Assembly (NCBI GenBank): GCA_019422065.1
Contig: JAHZEA010000011.1
Span: 24,421-55,871 of the forward strand
Origin: Lachnospiraceae bacterium
Lineage (GTDB): Bacteria; Bacillota; Clostridia; Lachnospirales; Anaerotignaceae
Reading direction: 5' to 3'
Length of the DNA: 31,451 nucleotides
Below the pieces are notes generated by a model. The model saw only the letters and a list, made by a program, of their open reading frames with translations, made no database searches and was not told the DNA's origin. The position numbers were made by a program, and so were the translations under genes. This document shows, in pieces, positions 1 to 7,368 of this stretch. Numbering within the stretch: the first letter of the stretch is position 1; each line of letters starts with the position of its first letter.

Positions 1-952
1 TAGGCAGAAAGTATGCCTTGTTGGAGATATAATGCACGAAAGGGATTTTGAGCCTATATCCGTTAGAAAACTGGCAGGCCGTGCCAGAGCGTATATTAAA
101 ATTCAGGACGGATGCAGCCAATACTGTTCTTACTGCATTATTCCTTATGCTAGAGGACCTATAAGAAGCCGTGATGAGGAGGACATATTAAAAGAGGTTA
201 AAAACCTTGCTTTAAACGGTTTTAAAGAAGTTGTTCTTACTGGTATACATGTTGCTTCTTACGGAAAAGATAATCACAAAACAGATTTGTTGTCTTTAAT
301 TAAGCGTGTAAATGATGTAAACGGCATAGAAAGAATACGGCTTAGCTCTGTTGAACCTAATATTGTAACTGAAGAATTTGCCCGTGACTTAAGCCAGATG
401 CCAAAAGTCTGCAATCATTTCCATTTGTCACTTCAAAGCGGCTGTGATAAAACTTTAAAAGCTATGAACAGAAGGTATACAACCGAAAAGTATATGGATT
501 CAGTTAACCTTCTTAGAAAATATATGCCGGATAGTGGTATAACAACTGATATTATTGTTGGTTTTCCGGGAGAAACCGAAGAAGATTTTGCCAAAAGCTG
601 TGACTTTGCTAAAAAAGTTAATTTCTCTAAAATACATGTTTTTCCATATTCACCTAAAAAAGGCACTCCGGCGGCCGAAATGAAAAGTCAAATCCCAGCT
701 GAAATTAAGAATAAAAGAGCTAATGAGCTTATTAAAATAAGCGATGAAATGGAAGATGAGTTTATTAAAAAACATATTGGAAAAGTAATAGATGTTTTAT
801 TTGAAAAAAGTGAAAATGGATACTTTGAAGGCCATACTTCAAACTATATTCATGTAAAGGCCGAAAGTAAAAATAACATTAGAAATATGATATTGCCTGT
901 TAAAATATTAAGCTACAATGATAAAATAGCTATAGGGGAAATTTGTAATTAA
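1..952 (+). CDS. mtaB: tRNA (N6-threonylcarbamoyladenosine(37)-C2)-methylthiotransferase MtaB, 3' part
   Basis: Radical SAM methylthiotransferase that turns t6A37 into ms2t6A in tRNAs reading ANN codons. The reading frame is open to the window edge (first full codon at base 2), so the Met at base 32 is internal. The N-terminal MTTase domain that holds the second Fe-S cluster lies outside the window. Counted from that Met, the radical SAM cluster cysteines are C28, C32 and C35 (CxxxCxxC), followed by the IIPYARG sequence typical of the family. The C-terminal 60 or so residues look like the TRAM RNA-binding domain. The family is recognised from motif and sequence feel. MtaB is favoured over MiaB or RimO because of CSYCIIPYARG, but the subfamily cannot be proved without the N-terminus. 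Confidence 0.9.
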   Translation, partial: RQKVCLVGDIMHERDFEPISVRKLAGRARAYIKIQDGCSQYCSYCIIPYARGPIRSRDEEDILKEVKNLALNGFKEVVLTGIHVASYGKDNHKTDLLSLIKRVNDVNGIERIRLSSVEPNIVTEEFARDLSQMPKVCNHFHLSLQSGCDKTLKAMNRRYTTEKYMDSVNLLRKYMPDSGITTDIIVGFPGETEEDFAKSCDFAKKVNFSKIHVFPYSPKKGTPAAEMKSQIPAEIKNKRANELIKISDEMEDEFIKKHIGKVIDVLFEKSENGYFEGHTSNYIHVKAESKNNIRNMILPVKILSYNDKIAIGEICN

Positions 953-1065
953 AAGACGTTTGCTGATGAATATCAGAGAATAATAGAAAAAGTTAGACTT
1001 AAATAGTATTTGCATTAATATTAAAATTATATTATCATTATTTTATATCAGGGAGAGTGACGGAT

Positions 1066-1329
1066 ATGAACAAAAACATGAACGAAACAATGAAATTCAG
1101 TGCTGTTGAAAAAGAAAACGACTCCGAAGCGAGAAAAATACTTGTTTCTGTATACACTGCCCTGGCAGAAAAAGGCTATAACCCGGTTAACCAAATAGTG
1201 GGTTATATACTTTCTGGGGACCCTACATATATTACAAGCCATAACAATGCTAGAGTTATTATAAGAAGGCTGGAAAGAGACGAGCTTTTGGAAGAACTTG
1301 TTGATAATTATATTAAAAACAATTCGTAA
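1066..1329 (+). CDS. ireB: IreB family regulatory phosphoprotein (UPF0297/DUF965)
   Basis: Small cytosolic protein of 87 residues. In Enterococcus faecalis IreB is phosphorylated by the PASTA kinase IreK on N-terminal threonines and affects cephalosporin resistance. The family core is clear here (AEKGYNPVNQIVGYILSGD, then ITSHNNAR and a charged tail with RRLERDELLEELV). T8 in the NETMKF stretch lines up with one of the enterococcal phospho-threonines, from memory. I chose ATG 1066: the GGGAG at 1051-1055 is 10 bases upstream, whereas a GTG at 1057 would sit on top of it. It heads the conserved ireB-ruvX-DUF1292 trio. alaS, often in front of this trio, is not here; mtaB is. Confidence 0.92.
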   Translation: MNKNMNETMKFSAVEKENDSEARKILVSVYTALAEKGYNPVNQIVGYILSGDPTYITSHNNARVIIRRLERDELLEELVDNYIKNNS

Positions 1330-1349
1330 TATATATAAAGGGTGATTTT

Positions 1350-1790
1350 TTGAGAATACTTGGACTTGATTATGGCGACAAAACAGTTGGTGTTGCCGTA
1401 AGTGATATTTTTGGCTGGACTGCTCAGGGTGTGGAAATTATAAGGCGAAATAATCCGCAGGAGCATAAACAGTCGTTAGGCAGAATATCACAGCTAATTG
1501 ATGAGTACGGTGTTGAGAAAATTGTGCTGGGCTATCCTAAAAATATGGATGGCACAGAAGGCGACAGGTGCACAAAAACACTTGAGTATAAAAAACGTTT
1601 GGAAAACAGATTTAAAAATATACCGGTTATTTTGTGGGACGAGCGTTTAAGCACAGTTGCGGCTCAAAGGTTTCTGCATGAGGCCGATTTTGATATCAAA
1701 AAAAGCAAAAGCGTTATTGATAAGATGGCGGCTGTTTATATTTTACAAGGCTATCTTGATTCTATAAGTACTAAGGAGGATACGAAATGA
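1350..1790 (+). CDS. ruvX: RuvX/YqgF family Holliday junction resolvase-like nuclease
   Basis: 146 residues, the usual family length. RNase H-fold protein: the N-terminal LGLDYGDKTVGVAVSD carries the first catalytic aspartate, the middle GYPKNMDG strand-loop is typical, and WDERLSTVAA and DKMAAVYILQGYL carry the later acidic residues. YqgF proteins are proposed Holliday junction resolvases or 16S rRNA 5'-end processing nucleases, so the exact substrate is open. It starts with TTG at 1350, supported by GGTGAT at 1341-1346. Its stop overlaps the next ATG (ATGA), so it is translationally coupled to the DUF1292 gene. Confidence 0.92.
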   Translation: MRILGLDYGDKTVGVAVSDIFGWTAQGVEIIRRNNPQEHKQSLGRISQLIDEYGVEKIVLGYPKNMDGTEGDRCTKTLEYKKRLENRFKNIPVILWDERLSTVAAQRFLHEADFDIKKSKSVIDKMAAVYILQGYLDSISTKEDTK

Positions 1791-2089
1791 CAGAAAATGA
1801 TGACGAATTAATGGAGGAGTTTGAAACAGTAACTCTTACAGACGAAGATGGATGTGAAATTGAGTTTGCAATTATAGATAGTTTGGAAAACGAAGGCAAT
1901 ACTTATATTTTAGCTGTTGAAACACAAATGCTTGATGATGATGAATCAGAAGCGGCGCTTTTTAAAAAAGTAAAAACCGATGACGGTGAAGATGCATACG
2001 AAATAATAGAAGATGATGCTGAATTTGACAGGATTGCTGAGCTTTTCCAGTCATCAGGCAGTGAATATGATGTTGAGATAGACGAATAA
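1787..2089 (+). CDS. DUF1292 domain protein (UPF0473, YrzB-like)
   Basis: A very acidic 100-residue protein, with Asp and Glu dominating throughout. The family signature is the short beta-rich segment around residues 15-50 (TLTDEDGCEIEFAIIDS, then YILAVE). Function is unknown across the family. It nearly always follows ireB and ruvX in Firmicutes, as here, overlapping ruvX by four bases. The next gene is rnj, after a 190-base gap that looks structured. No membrane segment or signal peptide is visible. Confidence 0.88.
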   Translation: MTENDDELMEEFETVTLTDEDGCEIEFAIIDSLENEGNTYILAVETQMLDDDESEAALFKKVKTDDGEDAYEIIEDDAEFDRIAELFQSSGSEYDVEIDE

Positions 2090-2102
2090 TAAACAATAAA
2101 TT

Positions 2103-2209
2103 GCTTAAAGGCTGTTAATTACGCGGGGGGATTAGCCGGACGCCTAAAAAAGCTTGTCCTTCTGCCTTTATTTTTGTGTCCGTTTTAAGGTAAAGAGTAA
2201 TTACAGGCT
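2103..2209 (+). promoter_or_regulatory. Possible structured RNA leader upstream of rnj
   Basis: The 190-base gap between the DUF1292 gene and rnj contains a segment that can fold. An outer stem pairs 2112-2122 with 2197-2206 (ten pairs, one bulged T). Inside it a GC-rich stretch, 2123-2144, is unlike the surrounding AT-rich DNA. CGGAC at 2137-2141 pairs with GTCCG at 2178-2182. An alternative seven-base pairing, TAAAGGC 2106-2112 with GCCTTTA 2164-2170, excludes the outer stem, so two states are possible. I do not recognise a known riboswitch class and see no T-run terminator. Reading it as a cis-regulatory leader of rnj is inference. Confidence 0.35.
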
Positions 2210-2279
2210 ATAAAACTAAATAGAATATTAAATAAATACAAACTGTTCGGAAAACGAATTTTTAAAAGGAGGGTTATTT

Positions 2280-3950
2280 TTGGCATCAAAAAAACCAAAA
2301 TTAAAGGTTATATCTCTTGGCGGGCTTCATGAGATCGGAAAAAACATGACTGTTATAGAGTATAATCAGGATATAATTATAATAGACTGTGGTCTGGCGT
2401 TCCCGGAAGATGATATGCTGGGCATAGATATGGTAATACCGGATATTACTTATCTTCAGAAAAACGCCGATAAAATACGCGGTATAGTTCTTACTCACGG
2501 ACACGAGGACCATATAGGGGCTTTGCCGTATATTTTAAAAGAACTTAATGTTCCGGTTTTTGGAACGCTTCTTACAATAGGTCTTTTAGATAACAAGCTT
2601 AAAGAACATGGAATACTGGACACTTCAATAAGGCATGTTGTGGTTCCGGGCGAGACAATTAAGCTTGGCCAGTTAAAGGTAGAGTTTATTCATACAAACC
2701 ATTCTATAGCAGACGCTGTGGCTCTTGCCATCCATACACCACTTGGAGTTATTATCCATACAGGGGATTTTAAAATAGACTACACACCTATAGGCGGAGA
2801 AGTAGCCGATTTACAGAGATTTGCTCAATTAGGAAAAGAGGGCGTACTGCTTCTTTTAAGTGACAGCACCAACGCTTCAAGAAAAGGCTTTACAATGTCT
2901 GAAAAATCCGTTGGCCTTGTTTTTGACAGAATATTCGAGGAAACACCTGACAACAGAATAATGATTGCAACATTCTCGTCTAACATACACAGAATACAGC
3001 AGATAGTAGATTCTGCCGTTAAATACAACAGAAAAGTGGCTATTATAGGCAGAAGTATGCTTAATGCCGTTAAAACATCTATAGAGCTTGAGTACTTGGA
3101 TATACCTGAAAACACAATAATTGATATATCCGAAATTAAAAATTACAGTGATAATGAGCTTGCTATAATTACTACCGGCACACAAGGCGAGCCTATGAGT
3201 GCTCTTTCCAGAATTGCATCATCAGAGCACAAGCAGGTTGCTGTTAAGCCGGATGACAAGATTATAATAAGTGCTTCAAGCATACCGGGAAATGAAAAAA
3301 TGATTTCTAAAGTTATAAATGAGCTTTTAAAACGCGGCGCAGATGTGGTTTATGAAGGTATTGCCGATGTGCATGTTTCAGGCCATGCCTGCCAAGAAGA
3401 ACTTAAGCTTATGCTTGCTCTTACAAAGCCTAAATACTTTATGCCGGTTCACGGCGAGTTTATGCACCTTTCAAGCCATAAAGAGCTTGCTATAAGCATG
3501 GGAATACCAAAAGAAAACATATTCCTTATGCGTATAGGTGATGTACTGGAAATTTCCAAAAACGATGCTAAAATAAACGGTACTGTGCCTTCAGGTCAGG
3601 TGCTTATTGACGGCCTTGGTGTTGGCGATGTAGGAAATATTGTACTGCGTGACAGACGCCATTTGTCCGAAGATGGTCTTATGGTAGTTGTTGTTACTAT
3701 GGAAAAAGAATCAGGCGACATACTTGCAGGACCGGATATTATTTCAAGAGGATTTGTGTACGTAAGAGAGTCTGAAGATTTAATGGAAGGCGCTAAAAAA
3801 GCTGTTACAGATGCACTTTATGACTGTGACTACAGAAGCTCCACAGGCTGGTCTTATATTAAAAATGTAATTAAAGACGCTTTAAAAGATTATGTATGGC
3901 AGGAAACAAAAAGAAGCCCTATGATTTTACCTATAATTATGGAAGTATAA
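2280..3950 (+). CDS. rnj: Ribonuclease J
   Basis: Metallo-beta-lactamase/beta-CASP exo- and endoribonuclease of 556 residues, the normal length for RNase J. It performs 5'-to-3' mRNA decay and 5'-end maturation in Firmicutes. The zinc-binding HxHxDH motif is at residues 73-78 (HGHEDH), with further metal ligands in HTNHSIADA, HTGDFKID and, near the C-terminal side of the beta-CASP region, HVSGHA and MPVHGEF. The C-terminal domain (GLGVGDVG onward) is typical. The start is TTG 2280 with AGGAGG at 2267-2272. Whether it is RNase J1- or J2-like cannot be told; a single copy is seen here. A strong terminator follows directly. Confidence 0.95.
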   Translation: MASKKPKLKVISLGGLHEIGKNMTVIEYNQDIIIIDCGLAFPEDDMLGIDMVIPDITYLQKNADKIRGIVLTHGHEDHIGALPYILKELNVPVFGTLLTIGLLDNKLKEHGILDTSIRHVVVPGETIKLGQLKVEFIHTNHSIADAVALAIHTPLGVIIHTGDFKIDYTPIGGEVADLQRFAQLGKEGVLLLLSDSTNASRKGFTMSEKSVGLVFDRIFEETPDNRIMIATFSSNIHRIQQIVDSAVKYNRKVAIIGRSMLNAVKTSIELEYLDIPENTIIDISEIKNYSDNELAIITTGTQGEPMSALSRIASSEHKQVAVKPDDKIIISASSIPGNEKMISKVINELLKRGADVVYEGIADVHVSGHACQEELKLMLALTKPKYFMPVHGEFMHLSSHKELAISMGIPKENIFLMRIGDVLEISKNDAKINGTVPSGQVLIDGLGVGDVGNIVLRDRRHLSEDGLMVVVVTMEKESGDILAGPDIISRGFVYVRESEDLMEGAKKAVTDALYDCDYRSSTGWSYIKNVIKDALKDYVWQETKRSPMILPIIMEV

Positions 3951-3964
3951 CTGAATAATTATAT

Positions 3965-4009
3965 AAACGTCTTTATAATGCCTTTTTTGGTGTTTTAAAG
4001 ACGTTTTTT
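3965..4009 (+). terminator. Intrinsic terminator after rnj
   Basis: A perfect 11-base stem (3965-3975 with 3996-4006, AAACGTCTTTA type) encloses a 20-base loop and runs into six T residues at 4004-4009. It separates the ireB...rnj transcription unit from the rnhB operon. Confidence 0.88.
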
Positions 4010-4059
4010 GTTGTATTAAGCTAAAAAGACTTAATTAAAATATCATTATATAATAAATA

Positions 4060-4088
4060 TAGACAATACTTTTTTAATTGTGTATACT
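4060..4088 (+). promoter_or_regulatory. Sigma-A promoter of the rnhB-gpsA operon
   Basis: TAGACA (4060-4065) and TATACT (4083-4088) are separated by 17 bases; each box has five of six consensus bases. The predicted start, about 4095, leaves a short leader before the TTG of rnhB. It is the only good promoter I see for the six-kilobase gene run that follows. Confidence 0.75.
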
Positions 4089-4112
4089 AATTAAAGACAT
4101 AGGGGTGATTTT

Positions 4113-4877
4113 TTGGCAGAGAGCATATCCGAAATTAAAAATATTTATTTAAAAACAGATATTAAAGACTTGCCGGATTTTATAGAGTCTTTAAAAAACG
4201 ATAATCGTAAAGGCGTTTTAAGTATTATTAATTCTGCAAACAAAAAATATAATGCTTATTTAGAAGAACTTGAACGTCTTAAAACAATTACATATTACGA
4301 AAATCAGTGCCGCCAAAATGGGTATAAATTAATTGCTGGTATTGATGAAGTAGGCAGAGGACCTTTAGCAGGGCCTGTAGTTACTGCGGCGGTTATATTA
4401 AAAGAAAATGATTTAATAGAAGGCATTAACGATAGCAAAAAGCTCAGTGCCGCAAAAAGGGAAAGCCTTTATGGTATAATAATAGACAGAGCTGTAGCTT
4501 ATGCATTCGGCATTGTATCTGCTGAAGAAATCGACAGCATTAATATTTTGCAGGCTACATATAAGGCTATGCGTCAGGCGTTAAGTGCTTTAAGTATAAA
4601 ACCGGATTTTGTTCTGGCTGACGCTGTTACAATACCGGATATTGATATAAAACAGCAAGGGATTATAAAAGGCGATGCAAAAAGTATTTCAATAGGAGCG
4701 GCAAGCATTATAGCAAAGGTTTACCGTGACAGAATGATGGACGAGTATGCCAAAATATACCCGGAATATGGTTTTGAGCAGAATAAAGGCTATGGCTCAC
4801 AAAGCCATATTGAAGCAATTAAAAAATTCGGACCATGCCCTATACATAGAAAAACTTTTATTAAAAATTTTGTTTGA
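4113..4877 (+). CDS. rnhB: Ribonuclease HII
   Basis: Removes ribonucleotides and RNA primers from RNA-DNA hybrids. 254 residues. The catalytic acidic residues align with E. coli D16/E17/D108/D126: D78 and E79 in GIDEVGRGPLAGP, D170 in LAD and D188 in KGDAKS, with the same 18-residue spacing between the last two. The first 70 residues are a mostly helical extension also found in Bacillus-type RNase HII. The TTG start at 4113 follows GGTGAT at 4104-4109. First gene of a tight operon; yraN begins nine bases after its stop. Confidence 0.95.
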   Translation: MAESISEIKNIYLKTDIKDLPDFIESLKNDNRKGVLSIINSANKKYNAYLEELERLKTITYYENQCRQNGYKLIAGIDEVGRGPLAGPVVTAAVILKENDLIEGINDSKKLSAAKRESLYGIIIDRAVAYAFGIVSAEEIDSINILQATYKAMRQALSALSIKPDFVLADAVTIPDIDIKQQGIIKGDAKSISIGAASIIAKVYRDRMMDEYAKIYPEYGFEQNKGYGSQSHIEAIKKFGPCPIHRKTFIKNFV

Positions 4878-4886
4878 GGCTTATAA

Positions 4887-5246
4887 ATGAAAGAACTTAA
4901 CAAAGCAAAAGGCACTTACGGCGAGAATTTAGCATGCAGAGAGCTTGAAAAAAACGGATATGTAATTCTGGAAAGAAATTACCGTTACCGAAACGGCGAG
5001 ATTGATATAATAGCTGAAAAAGACGGAATAATAATTTTTGTTGAAGTTAAGCTTAGAACAAGTACTAAAAACGGTATGCCTTGTGAAGCTGTGGATTTTA
5101 AAAAGCAGAAAAAAATTATAAATACAGCTTTAATGTATATACAGCATTATAATTTAATAGACAGCTCTTTTAGGTTTGATGTAATAGAGATTTTGGCACT
5201 TGATACTGTTATGATACGGCATATAAAAAACGCTTTTTGGGAGTAA
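4887..5246 (+). CDS. YraN family endonuclease-like protein (UPF0102)
   Basis: 119 residues with the restriction-endonuclease-like core of the YraN/UPF0102 family. GEIDIIAEKDG followed by IIFVEVKLR gives the D-(x)n-E-x-K nuclease motif. The N-terminal GTYGENLACRELEKNGY helix and RNYRYRNGEID are typical. Function is not settled; a role in DNA processing is suggested from the fold. It commonly sits next to rnhB, as here, which supports the call. It begins with ATG nine bases after rnhB and is followed four bases later by pgeF. Confidence 0.9.
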   Translation: MKELNKAKGTYGENLACRELEKNGYVILERNYRYRNGEIDIIAEKDGIIIFVEVKLRTSTKNGMPCEAVDFKKQKKIINTALMYIQHYNLIDSSFRFDVIEILALDTVMIRHIKNAFWE

Positions 5247-5250
5247 AAAT

Positions 5251-6051
5251 ATGAAAATAAAAAATGTAAACGGTGTAGAGTTTTGCGTATTTGAAAACAT
5301 AGAGTCAACAGGACTTGTAAATCATTGCTTTACTACTAGAAAAGGCGGAGTTAGCGAGGGCGTATTTGAAAGCCTTAACGTAAGCTATTCAAGAGGCGAT
5401 GATAAAAGCAATGTTGACGAGAACATGAGAAGGCTCTCTGAAGCAGTAGGTTTTGACACAAATAAAATCGTATCTGGCCACCAGATACACAAAACCGAGA
5501 TTTTGCAGGCAGATTACAGCCATTGTTTGAAAAGTATAAGTGGTTATGACGGATATATAACTGATAAGCCTGGCATTGTGCTCTGCACATTTCATGCTGA
5601 TTGTGTGCCGCTGTTTTTTGTTGACCCGGTAAAAAAGGTAATAGCTCTTTCTCATTCCGGCTGGAGAGGAACAGCGTATAAAATAGCGCAGGTTACAGTT
5701 AATAAAATGAAATCGCTTTACGGCTGTAAAAGCGAAGATATTTTGGCCGGAATAGGACCTTCTATAGGAAAGTGCTGTTTTCAGATAGATGAGCCTGTTG
5801 TTGATGAGTTTAATAAAAACATGGATTTTGCCATGGAATATATTTCACCGGATATGGAAAGTGAAAATCATTACAAGGCTGATTTGTGGCAGATAAACAA
5901 ACGCCTTATGATTGAAAGTGGATTAAAAGAAGAAAATATAGAAGTAACAGATAAATGCACTATGTGCTGTGATGACTTATTCTTCTCACATAGAAGAATG
6001 GGAGATAAACGTGGAAGTATGGCGGCTTTTATGTCACTTAAGGAGTTTTAA
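5251..6051 (+). CDS. pgeF: Peptidoglycan editing factor PgeF (polyphenol oxidase/YfiH family, YlmD-like)
   Basis: 266 residues of the YfiH/DUF152 family. E. coli PgeF hydrolyses wrongly built UDP-MurNAc precursors that carry L-Ser in place of L-Ala. Other members were described as laccase-like polyphenol oxidases or purine nucleoside-acting enzymes, so the substrate here is not certain. The His/Cys metal-site motifs are present: HQIHKTEI, TFHADCVPLFF, and HSGWRGT. A C-terminal GDKRGSMAAFM segment closes the fold. No signal peptide. It lies within the rnhB operon, two bases from the following gene. Confidence 0.88.
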   Translation: MKIKNVNGVEFCVFENIESTGLVNHCFTTRKGGVSEGVFESLNVSYSRGDDKSNVDENMRRLSEAVGFDTNKIVSGHQIHKTEILQADYSHCLKSISGYDGYITDKPGIVLCTFHADCVPLFFVDPVKKVIALSHSGWRGTAYKIAQVTVNKMKSLYGCKSEDILAGIGPSIGKCCFQIDEPVVDEFNKNMDFAMEYISPDMESENHYKADLWQINKRLMIESGLKEENIEVTDKCTMCCDDLFFSHRRMGDKRGSMAAFMSLKEF

Positions 6052-6053
6052 CA

Positions 6054-7367
6054 TTGGAAAACAGTGAAAATGTAATTATAAAAGTTGAAAAAGGAAGCAT
6101 TGCTGAGGAGCTTGGCATTGAGCCGGGTGATGTTCTTAAAGCAATTAATGGAAAACCTGTGCTTGATGTATTTGATTACAGGTATTTGATAAATGATGAG
6201 TATATAGAGCTAACAATTAAAACAAAGCAGGGCGGAGAATGTGTTGCTGAGGTCGAAAAGGAATACTATGAGGATTTGGGAATAGTTTTTGAGTCCGGAC
6301 TTATGGACAATGCCAAAAGCTGCAGCAACAAATGCATATTCTGCTTTATAGACCAGCTTCCTAAAGGCATGAGAGAAACTTTGTATTTTAAAGATGATGA
6401 CTCAAGGCTTTCATTTTTGCAGGGTAACTATGTTACACTTACAAATATGAAAGAAAAAGACCTTGACAGAATAATATACTATCATCTTTCGCCTATTAAT
6501 ATATCTGTTCACACAACAGATATGGAGCTTAGGAAAAAAATGCTTAATAACCGCTTTGCCGATAAACTTCTTGGCTATATGGATAAACTGGCGGCGGCAA
6601 ATATAGAAATGAATTTACAGGTGGTTCTTTGCAGAAATATAAACGATGGTGCTGTATTGGACAAAACAATTAAAGATATGGCAGGGTATTTTCCGCATAC
6701 CAGAAGTCTTTCTGTTGTTCCTATTGGTCTTACCAGATACCGTGACGGACTTTATCCAATGGAGCCTTTTGATAAGGAAAGCAGTTTAAATGTAATTAAT
6801 CAGGTTACTTCATGGCAGAAAAAGCTTAAAAAAGAAATTGGCTCGTCTTTTGTTTTTATAGCTGATGAGTTTTATTTAAATGCTGGAGTGGATTTTCCGC
6901 CTTATGAGTCTTATGAGGATTTTCCACAGATAGAAAACGGCGTTGGGATGATTTCTCTTATGCTTTATGAGTTTAACGAGTATTTTGACACTCTTAAGCC
7001 AACAAAATTAAATAAAGTTGTTTCTTTGGCAACAGGAACGGCGGCTTTTGAGTTTATTTCTTCACTTTGCAAAAGACTTGAGGAAAAGTTTGAAGGTCTG
7101 AAAATAAATGTGTATGCTATAAAAAATGAATTTTTTGGCGGTAAAATTTCAGTTTCAGGTCTTCTTACAGGAAAGGATATAGTTGAACAGCTTAAAAATA
7201 AAGAGCTGGGAGAATATTTATGTCTGCCTAAGAATCTTTTAAGAGATGGCGAAACCGTTCTTTTGGATGATATGGATTTAAAAGACATAGAAAAAGAATT
7301 AAATATAAAAATTAAAATTACAGGCGAAAGCGGCAGTGATTTTATAAAAACAATTACGGAGGATTAA
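6054..7367 (+). CDS. DUF512 domain protein: PDZ plus radical SAM-like Fe-S protein
   Basis: 437 residues, uncharacterised family. Residues 5-55 form a PDZ-like domain (KGSIAEELGIEPGDVLKAING). Residues 90-97 carry CxxxCxxC (C90, C94, C97) followed by FIDQLPKGMR, the pattern of a radical SAM cluster, and the DUF512 region fills the C-terminal half. The family is annotated as an Fe-S oxidoreductase related to a cyanobacterial group; no reaction is established. The start is TTG 6054 with AAGGAG at 6040-6045. It ends two bases before der, so it is co-expressed with a ribosome-assembly GTPase; a role in ribosome or tRNA maturation would be a guess. Confidence 0.85.
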   Translation: MENSENVIIKVEKGSIAEELGIEPGDVLKAINGKPVLDVFDYRYLINDEYIELTIKTKQGGECVAEVEKEYYEDLGIVFESGLMDNAKSCSNKCIFCFIDQLPKGMRETLYFKDDDSRLSFLQGNYVTLTNMKEKDLDRIIYYHLSPINISVHTTDMELRKKMLNNRFADKLLGYMDKLAAANIEMNLQVVLCRNINDGAVLDKTIKDMAGYFPHTRSLSVVPIGLTRYRDGLYPMEPFDKESSLNVINQVTSWQKKLKKEIGSSFVFIADEFYLNAGVDFPPYESYEDFPQIENGVGMISLMLYEFNEYFDTLKPTKLNKVVSLATGTAAFEFISSLCKRLEEKFEGLKINVYAIKNEFFGGKISVSGLLTGKDIVEQLKNKELGEYLCLPKNLLRDGETVLLDDMDLKDIEKELNIKIKITGESGSDFIKTITED

Positions 7368-7368
7368 A

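Noticed and set aside
1057..1065. GTG start for ireB three codons upstream
   Set aside because: It would overlap the GGGAG ribosome-binding site; ATG 1066 has proper spacing.
2123..2144. GGGGATTAGCC resembling the GGGGAGTAGCC of the manganese (yybP-ykoY) riboswitch
   Set aside because: The second conserved loop of that riboswitch is missing, the bases differ at the key position, and the downstream gene is RNase J, not a metal transporter.
4113..4322. Long N-terminal extension of RNase HII compared with E. coli
   Set aside because: Bacillus-type RNase HII proteins have a similar extension of about 70 residues; not a fusion.
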